This document shows, one piece after another, positions 1-5,988 of a stretch of 5,988 nucleotides of DNA (positions are counted from its first letter, which is position 1; every line of letters begins with the position of its first letter). Source of the stretch: a bacterium. GTDB lineage: Bacteria > SZUA-79 > Acidulodesulfobacterales > Acidulodesulfobacteraceae. The position numbers and the translations under genes are program-made. Location: assembly GCA_021789455.1 (NCBI GenBank), contig JAJYJN010000065.1, forward strand, positions 1 through 5,988. The letters are read 5' to 3'. Below the pieces are notes generated by a model, which made no database searches, was not told where the DNA came from, and saw only the letters and a program-made list of their open reading frames with translations.

Positions 1-1749
1 TAAATTAAGAAGATTTACTATCGGTTTCCCCTTTGAAGTTTTCAGGGTTTCCGGGATATCGTAAACGTTTAATTTATATGCGTTTCCGAAGTTTGAAATA
101 AATAAAATATTATCGTGGGTATTTGCGCAAAAAGAGTTTGATACAAAATCTTCTTCTTTCGATTTAATGCCGGTTTGTCCCTTCCCGCCTCTGTTCTGCG
201 CCTTAAACGTGGAAAGTTTGGTTCTTTTAATATATCCGTTTTCGGTCATCATAACTATCATGGCTTCGTTAGGTATAAGGTCGATAAGCGTCGTTTCGTT
301 TTCTTCCTGCACTATCTCCGTCCTTCGGGCATCGCCGAATTTATCCCTGATAAGTTTAAGCTCTTCTTTAATTACGTCTTTTATAAGTTTTTCGCTGGAG
401 AGAAGCTCCCTTAATTTTTTTACTTTATCGAGTATTTCTTCATATTCTTTAATTATATGCTCGCGCTCCAGATTGGTAATCTTTTCCAATTTTAAATCGA
501 GAACCGCCCTAGCTTGAATATCGGAAAAACCGTACTTTTGTATAAGGCGCTCTTTGGCGGCGGCCGGGGATTCCGAAGTCTTTATTAACTCTATGACTTC
601 GTCGATATTTTGGGCCACAATCCTGAAAGCCTCCAATATATGAAGGCGCGCTTCCGCTTTTTTTAATTCGAATATCGTCCTTTTTATAACTATTTCTTTC
701 CGAAAATCCACAAAAAGAGACAGCATGTCTTTTATATTTAATATTTTCGGCTGATTGTTCACTATCGCAAGGAAAATTACGCCGAATGTTTCTTCGAGCT
801 GGGTATGTTTAAAGAGGTTGTTTATTACGACCGTTTCGTTTGCGTCCCTCTTTAATTCTATAACCACCCTCATCCCTTCCCTGTCGGACTCGTCGCGAAG
901 GTCGGATATGCCTTCGAGCTTTTTTTCCTTTACTAGTTCGGCTATTCGTTCGAGTATTTTCGACTTGTTCACCTGATATGGTATTTCCGTTATTATTATT
1001 TTCGATTTTTCAAAGTGGTATTTTGCTCTTACCTTGACGAGTCCTCTTCCCGTATTAAAATAATTATTTATTCCGGTGTAACCGTAAATTATTCCGCCTG
1101 TAGGAAAATCCGGACCCTTTATGAACGATTTTAATTCTTCTATACTGCAGTCGGAGTTATCTATGAAGTAAAGAGTCGCGTCTATCGATTCCGTAAGGTT
1201 ATGGGGCGGAATATTAGAGGACATTCCCACGGCTATACCCGACGAACCGTTTACCAGAAGGTTTGGAAACTTGGCGGGCAAAACGGACGGTTCCTGCAAT
1301 GAACCGTCATAATTCGGAGTAAAATCTACCGTTTCAAAATCGATGTCGTCCAATAAAAACGACGAAAGTTTAGTCATCCTGATTTCCGTGTACCTCATAG
1401 CCGCAGGCGGGTCGCCGTCTATAGAGCCGAAATTTCCCTGTCCGTCCACGAGAGGATATCTTAAAGAAAAATCCTGGGCCATCCTGACGGTTGCGTCATA
1501 AACCGCCGCATCGCCGTGCGGATGATATTTACCGATAACGTCGCCGACGATTCTTGCGGATTTTTTATAAGGCTTATTAAAATCGTTGCCCAAATCGTTC
1601 ATGGCAAAAAGTATTCTTCTGTGAACGGGCTTTAATCCGTCCTTAACCTCGGGAAGCGCTCTGCCGATTATAACGCTCATTGCGTAATCTAAATACGACT
1701 GCCTCATCTCGTCTTCGATATTGATGTTGATAATGCTCTTTTGATCCAA
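1..1749 (-). CDS. gyrA: DNA gyrase subunit A, N-terminal 583 residues (3' end outside window)
   Basis: GyrA is the DNA-breaking and rejoining subunit of the A2B2 gyrase, which uses ATP (through GyrB) to introduce negative supercoils. The frame is open from a TTG at 1749 to the window edge, 583 codons of a family usually 800-870 long. Visible landmarks: the DNA-gate segment with [13 protein letters not shown] at 38-50, the quinolone region [10 protein letters not shown] at 76-85, the catalytic tyrosine Y120 in AAMRYTE preceded by R119, [10 protein letters not shown] at 167-176 (I172 aligns with the DNA-intercalating isoleucine), a coiled-coil stretch at about 360-480, then the start of the C-terminal beta-pinwheel. 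QNRGGKG at 518-524 is the GyrA box, which marks this as GyrA rather than ParC. TTG was chosen because AAGGAG lies 6 bases upstream and the encoded N-terminus (DQKSIININ) is family-like. Odd points: Ala81 replaces the usual quinolone-contact serine, and the box has N at its second position. The call is very secure. Confidence 0.98.
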   Translation of the reverse strand, partial: MDQKSIININIEDEMRQSYLDYAMSVIIGRALPEVKDGLKPVHRRILFAMNDLGNDFNKPYKKSARIVGDVIGKYHPHGDAAVYDATVRMAQDFSLRYPLVDGQGNFGSIDGDPPAAMRYTEIRMTKLSSFLLDDIDFETVDFTPNYDGSLQEPSVLPAKFPNLLVNGSSGIAVGMSSNIPPHNLTESIDATLYFIDNSDCSIEELKSFIKGPDFPTGGIIYGYTGINNYFNTGRGLVKVRAKYHFEKSKIIITEIPYQVNKSKILERIAELVKEKKLEGISDLRDESDREGMRVVIELKRDANETVVINNLFKHTQLEETFGVIFLAIVNNQPKILNIKDMLSLFVDFRKEIVIKRTIFELKKAEARLHILEAFRIVAQNIDEVIELIKTSESPAAAKERLIQKYGFSDIQARAVLDLKLEKITNLEREHIIKEYEEILDKVKKLRELLSSEKLIKDVIKEELKLIRDKFGDARRTEIVQEENETTLIDLIPNEAMIVMMTENGYIKRTKLSTFKAQNRGGKGQTGIKSKEEDFVSNSFCANTHDNILFISNFGNAYKLNVYDIPETLKTSKGKPIVNLLNL

Positions 1750-1755
1750 AATTTT

Positions 1756-1761
1756 CTCCTT
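1756..1761 (-). promoter_or_regulatory. gyrA Shine-Dalgarno site deciding a TTG start
   Basis: The minus strand reads AAGGAG, then six bases (AAAATT), then TTG and the gyrA frame. This strong site at good spacing supports the unusual TTG codon at 1749 as the start. The next in-frame ATG is codon 15, already inside the conserved N-terminal arm. Confidence 0.85.
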
Positions 1762-1780
1762 GTCTTGTTATGTTTTGCCT

Positions 1781-1786
1781 ATTATA
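1781..1786 (-). promoter_or_regulatory. Possible -10 box of a local gyrA promoter
   Basis: A perfect TATAAT on the minus strand lies in the 44-base gap between the moaA stop and the gyrA start, about 32 bases before the TTG. At 16-18 bases upstream, inside the end of moaA, the hexamers (such as CGGGAT) do not resemble TTGACA. This is therefore only a -10 match in an AT-rich gap. Such a promoter would let gyrA be expressed independently of the upstream genes. Confidence 0.3.
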
Positions 1787-1793
1787 TTGTTTA

Positions 1794-2828
1794 TTACCCG
1801 CCTATCCCGTTCATAAAATCGTTAGCCCATAATATAGATTCCTTTTTCTTGGCTTTCTCGTTAAAGTTATGCTTAAAACGTTTTAATTTAATAATATCTT
1901 CAATCTTTTTAAAAACGGCTTCGTCGTCGTTTTGCCTTAGGATATTTTTAATGTTATACTCGTTATCGTAAAAGAGACAGAGCCTTAAATTTCCAGATGC
2001 GGTCAGCCTTAATCTATTGCAGTCCCCGCAAAAATGCCCGGATAAAGGGCTTATGAACCCGATCACCGCTTTACCGTCTTTGAATCCGAACGAACGGCTG
2101 ACGCCGTCATAAACCCCTTCTTTGCCGGAAGGCGGAATTTCCGCCGGATTGCCTTTAATCGGCCTGAAATCGTCGAATTCGGACATGATTTTTTCTTCCG
2201 TTTCTTTAGATAATACCGCTTCGGCAATGTTGCCGCCTATAGGCATATATTCGATAAATCTTAAATTAAGCTCGAATTCTTTTGCAAAATTAACGAAATC
2301 TATTATCTCGTCGTCGTTTATCCCTCTTATTAAAACCGTATTTATTTTTACCGGATTAAAACCCGTTTTTTTCGCAAGTTTTATGCCGGCCAAAACGTCT
2401 TTTAAACTGCCAGTCCTTGTAATCCTGCAAAATCTTTCTTCTTTTATGGAATCGAGGCTTATATTAATTCTTTTTAGTCCGGCATTATAAAGTTCGGAAG
2501 CATATTTTTTCAAAAGGATTCCGTTAGTGGTCATAGAAATATCCTCTATGCCTCTTATCCTGGCTATATTTTCTATAAGGCCCGTCAGTCCTTTTCTTAC
2601 CAAGGGTTCTCCGCCGGTAATCCTTATCTTGTTGACCCCGTGGTTTGAAAGAATATTTACCAATCTTAAAATATCTTCGTAAGAAATTACCTCATCGTGA
2701 TTTATCAGGGAAATTCCGCTTCCCGGCATACAGTAAACGCATCTTAAGTTGCACCTGTCCGTTACGCTTATTCTTAAATACGTTATCTGCCTGCCGAAAT
2801 TGTCGATTAAAGGTTTTAATTCTTCCAT
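1794..2828 (-). CDS. moaA: GTP 3',8-cyclase MoaA (radical SAM, molybdenum cofactor biosynthesis)
   Basis: MoaA converts GTP to 3',8-cyclo-7,8-dihydro-GTP, the first step of molybdopterin synthesis; MoaC then forms cyclic pyranopterin monophosphate. Counted from the ATG at 2828 the protein has 344 residues, a normal family length. The radical SAM cluster motif CxxxCxxC is C26, C30, C33 in TDRCNLRCVYCMP. The SAM-binding GGEPLVR is at 72-78. The second, GTP-binding 4Fe-4S cluster is C267, C270 and C284 (CxxC, then 13 residues, then C), and R272 and R274 of NRLRLT match the GTP-contacting arginines. The C-terminus ends in the conserved Gly-Gly (343-344), whose peptide form activates MoaA in other species. 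All key residues are present, so it should be active. The frame also permits a GTG start at 2834 (two extra residues). AGGA at 2839-2842 lies 10 bases before the ATG but only 4 before the GTG, so I prefer the ATG. The gene follows the PBP almost directly; no other moa gene is visible. Confidence 0.97.
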   Translation of the reverse strand: MEELKPLIDNFGRQITYLRISVTDRCNLRCVYCMPGSGISLINHDEVISYEDILRLVNILSNHGVNKIRITGGEPLVRKGLTGLIENIARIRGIEDISMTTNGILLKKYASELYNAGLKRINISLDSIKEERFCRITRTGSLKDVLAGIKLAKKTGFNPVKINTVLIRGINDDEIIDFVNFAKEFELNLRFIEYMPIGGNIAEAVLSKETEEKIMSEFDDFRPIKGNPAEIPPSGKEGVYDGVSRSFGFKDGKAVIGFISPLSGHFCGDCNRLRLTASGNLRLCLFYDNEYNIKNILRQNDDEAVFKKIEDIIKLKRFKHNFNEKAKKKESILWANDFMNGIGG

Positions 2829-2838
2829 TTTCACATTG

Positions 2839-2842
2839 TCCT
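2839..2842 (-). promoter_or_regulatory. moaA ribosome binding site overlapping the PBP stop codon
   Basis: The minus strand reads TAGGACAATGTGAAAATG. The AGGA shares bases with the TAG that ends the upstream PBP gene. It stands 4 bases before the GTG at 2834 and 10 before the ATG at 2828. The overlap suggests translational coupling of moaA to the PBP gene. Confidence 0.6.
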
Positions 2843-5231
2843 AAAATAACCCGAAGAACGACTGCGGATTTTTAATCTTTTTTTTCTTTTTTACGGCAGT
2901 AGGTTCTGTTCCCTCGACATAAGGCATAAGCACCGGGTCTTTATAGCTTGAATCGGCAATCAGACCGGTATGCGGGTTAATTTCCGCAAAAACAACCCCT
3001 TTAGGTATAGCAAAAGCCTGCGGAGGATAAATATTAAGCGCTTTGGACATATAAGAATCCCATATAGGAGCAGCGGTTATCGCGCCGACCATAAACCTGC
3101 CCATTGAATGAAAATCGTCCCGTCCGGTCCAGACCCCGGTTACCAAAGAAGAGGTATATCCCATAAAAATTCCGTCCCTGTACTGGCTCGACGAACCGGT
3201 TTTTCCGGCTACGTAAGGGGTAATCTTTCTTATATTTGAAATGGTAACTCCGGTGCCGTTCGTAATAACTCTTTCCAGCATATTCGTCAGCACGTAAGCG
3301 ACCTGAGGGGATAAAACCTGCCTGCATTCCGGTTTATAATTATAGAGGCTTTTTCCGCCGGGCGTTAATATTTTAATAATAAAAACGGGCTTGCATTCTT
3401 TTCCGCCGTTAGCAAAAGCGGCATATGCGTCGGTCAAATCGATGAGCCGGACACTCGAAGACCCCAAAGCCATAGTCAAATTTTTTACTACGTGATGTAT
3501 CCCCATTTCATCGGCTAAATGCGCAACTTTATCTACGCCTACTTTTTGCAGAAGTTTGACGGCTACTACGTCTATGGAATGAGCAAGTCCAATAAGCAGG
3601 GTCGTGGGCCCGGTAAATCTTCTCGAAAAATTATGGGGCTTGTAATATTTTCCCGGCACTCCGGTAGGATATATTACGGGAGTATTGTTTATAATCGAAG
3701 AAGGGGTATAGCCTAAGGTCAGGGCCTCCGCATAAACTATGGGTTTAAAAGCCGAACCGGTCTGCCTTTTTGCATAAAGCGCCCTGTTAAACTGAGTCTG
3801 GCTGAAGCTGTACCCGCCGACCATAGCTTTTACAAATCCGTTTTGCGGGTCGATAGAAATCAAAGCCCCTTCTATAACGTTTTTTTCCTCTAAAGAAAAA
3901 ACCGGCGTCCCGTTAACATAACCGTCGAATTTAACGAGTATTTCGTAACCCGGTTTTAAAACCTGGCCGGCGTTGCCGATTGTCCTGTACGTAAAATAAA
4001 CATAACGCTGGAAACGTGAAGCCCATTTCATATTGGACACGGGCAAAACTCCTCTGAATTTCCCTACGGAAACAAAAGCCGTCAGGCCGTCTTTAGAAAT
4101 TCCGGTAACGAAACCTTTATAGATGCCGCCTTCGTATAAATAATTTATAAGTCCTTTTTCTTCGTTAATTTTATTCTGCATTTCCCCGTAACTAAGCTTT
4201 TTTAAAGGCCCGGTGTAGCCGTATTCATGGGAAAGCTTGGTTAATCCGGTTTTTACGGCTTTATCGGCATACCGCTGTGCCCTTGCGCTTAAAGCCGCAT
4301 ATATCCTGAGTCCGCCTTCTTTATAAACGGGCTTGCCGTATTTATTTATAATATCCTGTTTAATGTAAGCCAGATAATAAGGGGCGACGCCGTAATATTT
4401 AAAGAAATTATGAAAAACAAGCCTTGTGCCGTATGCCTTTTCAGCCTGGGCTTTCGTTATGAATCCGTCGTTTGCCATCTGCTCCAGAACATATTTCTGC
4501 CTTCTTTTGGCGTCTTTAAGATGAATATAGGGGTCTAAAAACGACGGCGCCTGCGGAAGCCCGCCGAGCATAGCCGCCTGGGCAAGGTTAAGCTTCCAAA
4601 CCGGAACTCCGAAATACGTAAGGGAAGCCGCCTGTATTCCATAGGCATTGTTGCCGAGATAAATCTGATTAAGATAAATATCTAAAATATCGTTTTTTGA
4701 TAAATTATCGGCAATCCTGTATGCCAGAATAGCCTCGCGCAGTTTCCAGATATACGACCTTTCATAAGGAACAAGAAGGGTTTTTGCAACCTGCTGCGTT
4801 ATCGTGGAACCGCCTTCGACGATATGTCCCGCCAAAAGATTTACGATAAAAGCTCTCGCTATGGCTTTGTAATCGAGCGGTCCCTGATTGTAAAAATTTT
4901 TATCTTCCGCCGCTAAAAAAGCCTCCCTTACCTGCAGAGGAATATCGGAAAAAGGAACGACCTCCCTGTTTACCGAACCTAAATAGCCCACCAATTTTCC
5001 GCTTGCCGAATATACGTAATTAACTTCTTTGGGATGGTAGTCCTTGAGGGAAACAATATTGGGAACGGAAGAAGCGAGCAAATAATATAATACGATAAAA
5101 ATTATTACGGGGACAAAAATTAAGATAAAAAGCCCGCCAAAAATTATTTTGACTAATTTATTCTTTCCTTTTTTCGGTTTATTCGAATTATTTCCGCTTG
5201 CGCTTTTATTGTTTTTATTGTTTATAGGCAT
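2841..5231 (-). CDS. mrcA: Class A penicillin-binding protein, PBP1A type (peptidoglycan glycosyltransferase/DD-transpeptidase)
   Basis: This bifunctional inner-membrane enzyme polymerises lipid II into glycan strands and crosslinks their peptides in the periplasm. It has 796 residues: a low-complexity Asn/Lys/Ser cytoplasmic tail (1-25), one membrane anchor (about 26-53), a GT51 domain (about 75-250), a linker with an OB-like insert typical of PBP1A (about 340-450), and a transpeptidase domain (about 455-730). GT51 motifs are EDKNF with catalytic E109, GGSTITQQ (140-147), WKLRE with E166, ILDIYLNQIYLG (182-193) and LAQAAMLGGLPQAPS (216-230). The penicillin-binding motifs are S493-A-F-K496, S552-I-D554 and K677-T-G-S. 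Departures from consensus are Q116 for the usual His, W162 for the usual Arg, and SxD for SxN. The protein's only cysteines are C613 and C636. It ends in a Lys-rich tail. The ATG at 5231 has no clear Shine-Dalgarno sequence, but no other in-frame start lies before the membrane segment. The PBP1A class is secure; the symbol (mrcA/ponA) is by family. Confidence 0.95.
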   Translation of the reverse strand: MPINNKNNKSASGNNSNKPKKGKNKLVKIIFGGLFILIFVPVIIFIVLYYLLASSVPNIVSLKDYHPKEVNYVYSASGKLVGYLGSVNREVVPFSDIPLQVREAFLAAEDKNFYNQGPLDYKAIARAFIVNLLAGHIVEGGSTITQQVAKTLLVPYERSYIWKLREAILAYRIADNLSKNDILDIYLNQIYLGNNAYGIQAASLTYFGVPVWKLNLAQAAMLGGLPQAPSFLDPYIHLKDAKRRQKYVLEQMANDGFITKAQAEKAYGTRLVFHNFFKYYGVAPYYLAYIKQDIINKYGKPVYKEGGLRIYAALSARAQRYADKAVKTGLTKLSHEYGYTGPLKKLSYGEMQNKINEEKGLINYLYEGGIYKGFVTGISKDGLTAFVSVGKFRGVLPVSNMKWASRFQRYVYFTYRTIGNAGQVLKPGYEILVKFDGYVNGTPVFSLEEKNVIEGALISIDPQNGFVKAMVGGYSFSQTQFNRALYAKRQTGSAFKPIVYAEALTLGYTPSSIINNTPVIYPTGVPGKYYKPHNFSRRFTGPTTLLIGLAHSIDVVAVKLLQKVGVDKVAHLADEMGIHHVVKNLTMALGSSSVRLIDLTDAYAAFANGGKECKPVFIIKILTPGGKSLYNYKPECRQVLSPQVAYVLTNMLERVITNGTGVTISNIRKITPYVAGKTGSSSQYRDGIFMGYTSSLVTGVWTGRDDFHSMGRFMVGAITAAPIWDSYMSKALNIYPPQAFAIPKGVVFAEINPHTGLIADSSYKDPVLMPYVEGTEPTAVKKKKKIKNPQSFFGLF
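2877..2892 (-). other. Tandem A-AAA-AAG slippery heptamers near the PBP 3' end
   Basis: On the coding strand six A, G, eight A, G encode K781-K785. Two copies of A-AAA-AAG sit in the phase needed for -1 ribosomal slippage (GTA AAA AAG AAA AAA AAG). A -1 shift at the second copy would read GAT TAA, replacing the last 11 residues by a single Asp. No strong downstream stem-loop is apparent. The motif is plainly present, but whether it functions is unknown; lysine-rich tails in AT-rich genomes produce such runs by chance. Confidence 0.35.
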
Positions 5232-5281
5232 ATATTTTATAAATTAATTACCGGCATATTAAATTTTTTGCACATTTTTAT

Positions 5282-5287
5282 ATTATA
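5282..5287 (-). promoter_or_regulatory. Probable -10 box of the PBP-moaA(-gyrA) promoter
   Basis: The minus strand reads TTGTATAATAT within the 111-base gap upstream of the PBP gene. The perfect TATAAT would place transcription start near 5275, about 44 bases before the ATG at 5231. The hexamer 17 bases upstream is TTTCAA, only a 3-of-6 match to TTGACA. The rest of the gap (5232-5342) is AT-rich, with no convincing terminator hairpin, no clear operator and no room for another gene. Confidence 0.4.
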
Positions 5288-5342
5288 CAATATTAATTTT
5301 AAGTTTGAAAGTTCGAAGCGGATTCAATGGGAAATGTTTTTA

Positions 5343-5988
5343 TTATTCGAGGGTAATCGAAGGCGAAGCTTCTTTTTCTTTGGCGCTTTTTGAGCCTTTC
5401 AGCAGGAAAATAACCGGTATAGAAACGGCAAAACATACAGCCATAAATATAAAAGCTAAATTAAACGCAATCATCGTGGATTGCTGTGTAACCATCCCGT
5501 TAATTAAAGCAAGTACTTTTTTGACGGGAGGGTAAAACACAAACGAATGCGTAATTTGAGCGGCTCTCCTTAAAGATAACATCGTCTGCGTATTGCCGCT
5601 TATGTTTTGTACGAGAACGGAGTGCGCCATCTGGGTATTATTATCTATCATGGTCGCCAGCACGGCGATGCCTATGGAACCGGCAACCTGCCTTATTAAA
5701 TTAAACAAACCGGCGCCGTCTATTTTATATTTATTTTCGAGAGTAATCAGCGAAGAGGTCATGAGGGAAACTATGATTAATCCGAAACCCAGGCCCTGCG
5801 TAAACTGAGGCCAGAAAACGTCCCAGAATCCCATATTAAGACTCATTGAGCCTATCTGAATCGAAGATATAATAGATAAAATAAATCCTATAAAAACTAA
5901 AATTTTAGGACCTACTTTATTAAACAGCCTTCCTGCCAGCGGCATGCTTATAACCATTGCAAGACCTCTCGACATTATAGCAATACCT
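5343..5988 (-). CDS. DHA2-family MFS drug efflux transporter (EmrB/QacA type), C-terminal part; 5' end outside window
   Basis: This is a proton-driven inner-membrane exporter of the 14-helix DHA2 family. In Gram-negatives EmrB-like members work with an EmrA-type periplasmic adaptor and an outer-membrane channel to expel hydrophobic drugs. The frame is open to the window edge. A Met at 5975 could be read as a start, but the codons before it (Gly-Ile-Ala-Ile) continue the helix, so it is internal. Numbered from that Met: helix end GLAMVISMPLAG (4-15), a motif-A-like loop GRLFNKVGPK (15-24), a helix at 25-44, WPQFTQGLGFG (55-65) leading into another helix, FNLIRQVAGSIG (91-102) with a helix to about 110, a long hydrophilic loop (about 111-170) and a last helix (about 171-193) with a short charged tail ending at TAA. 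The WPQF-x-QG and R-x-x-AGSIG signatures match EmrB. Family is secure; substrate and partner genes cannot be seen. Confidence 0.9.
   Translation of the reverse strand, partial: GIAIMSRGLAMVISMPLAGRLFNKVGPKILVFIGFILSIISSIQIGSMSLNMGFWDVFWPQFTQGLGFGLIIVSLMTSSLITLENKYKIDGAGLFNLIRQVAGSIGIAVLATMIDNNTQMAHSVLVQNISGNTQTMLSLRRAAQITHSFVFYPPVKKVLALINGMVTQQSTMIAFNLAFIFMAVCFAVSIPVIFLLKGSKSAKEKEASPSITLE

Noticed and set aside
167..517. Plus-strand open frames of 116 and 79 codons opposite gyrA (also 755-976)
   Set aside because: They lie fully antisense to strongly conserved gyrA coding sequence. Their predicted proteins are Ser/Leu/Ile/Phe-rich shadow translations with no recognisable domain.
1741..2875. 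Plus-strand open frames opposite moaA (1741-1971, 2122-2490, 2645-2875)
   Set aside because: They are antisense to a complete moaA with every catalytic motif intact. No family resemblance and no supporting ribosome binding sites were seen.
3034..3716. Minus-strand 97-codon frame at 3034-3327 and plus-strand 65-codon frame at 3519-3716
   Set aside because: Both overlap the transpeptidase domain of the PBP in other frames; the PBP frame carries the conserved motifs here, so these are shadows.
5305..5327. Inverted repeat TTGAA...TTCAA around TTCGAA between the transporter and PBP genes, considered as terminator or operator
   Set aside because: The stem is only five AT-rich base pairs with a 13-base loop, and no U-tract follows on the minus strand. 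It is too weak to call either way.
5305..5808. Plus-strand open frames at 5305-5535 and 5593-5808
   Set aside because: They are antisense to the EmrB-like transporter, whose signatures are clear on the minus strand.
5343..5975. A short complete transporter gene starting at the Met at 5975
   Set aside because: The frame stays open upstream to the window edge and 210 residues is far too short for a 14-helix transporter, so this is the C-terminal part of a longer gene.

Overview
This window comes from a bacterial chromosome of fairly low G+C (roughly 40% by eye). It carries four protein genes, all on the minus strand, packed with short gaps. Read in transcription order from the right edge, they are: the C-terminal part of a DHA2/EmrB-type drug efflux transporter (5343 to beyond 5988), a complete class A penicillin-binding protein of the PBP1A type (2841-5231), a complete MoaA GTP 3',8-cyclase (1794-2828, or from a GTG at 2834), and the first 583 codons of DNA gyrase subunit A (1749 running off the left edge). 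I see no tRNA, rRNA, CRISPR array, insertion sequence or phage gene. No stretch over 300 bases lacks a gene.

The largest gap is 111 bases (5232-5342), between the transporter stop and the PBP start. It has no convincing terminator hairpin but does hold a TATAAT box, so the PBP probably has its own promoter. The PBP stop and the moaA start are only 6-12 bases apart, so these two are almost certainly co-transcribed. moaA and gyrA are separated by 44 bases, which contain a strong AAGGAG ribosome binding site and a second TATAAT. gyrA may therefore be read both from upstream and from a local promoter.

The genes do not form one pathway. They are housekeeping functions: peptidoglycan polymerisation and crosslinking, the first step of molybdenum cofactor synthesis, and DNA supercoiling, plus an efflux pump subunit. 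A PBP1A together with an EmrB-like pump fits a Gram-negative (diderm) bacterium. MoaA implies use of molybdenum or tungsten cofactor enzymes. I cannot fix the lineage; an AT-rich, deltaproteobacteria-like or other uncultured diderm group is a weak guess.

I found no sign of a new multi-gene system. The points worth a second look are at residue level: alanine at the gyrase quinolone-contact serine position, a variant GyrA box, several departures from consensus in the PBP catalytic motifs, a lone pair of cysteines in the PBP transpeptidase domain, and two tandem in-phase A-AAA-AAG heptamers near the PBP 3' end.
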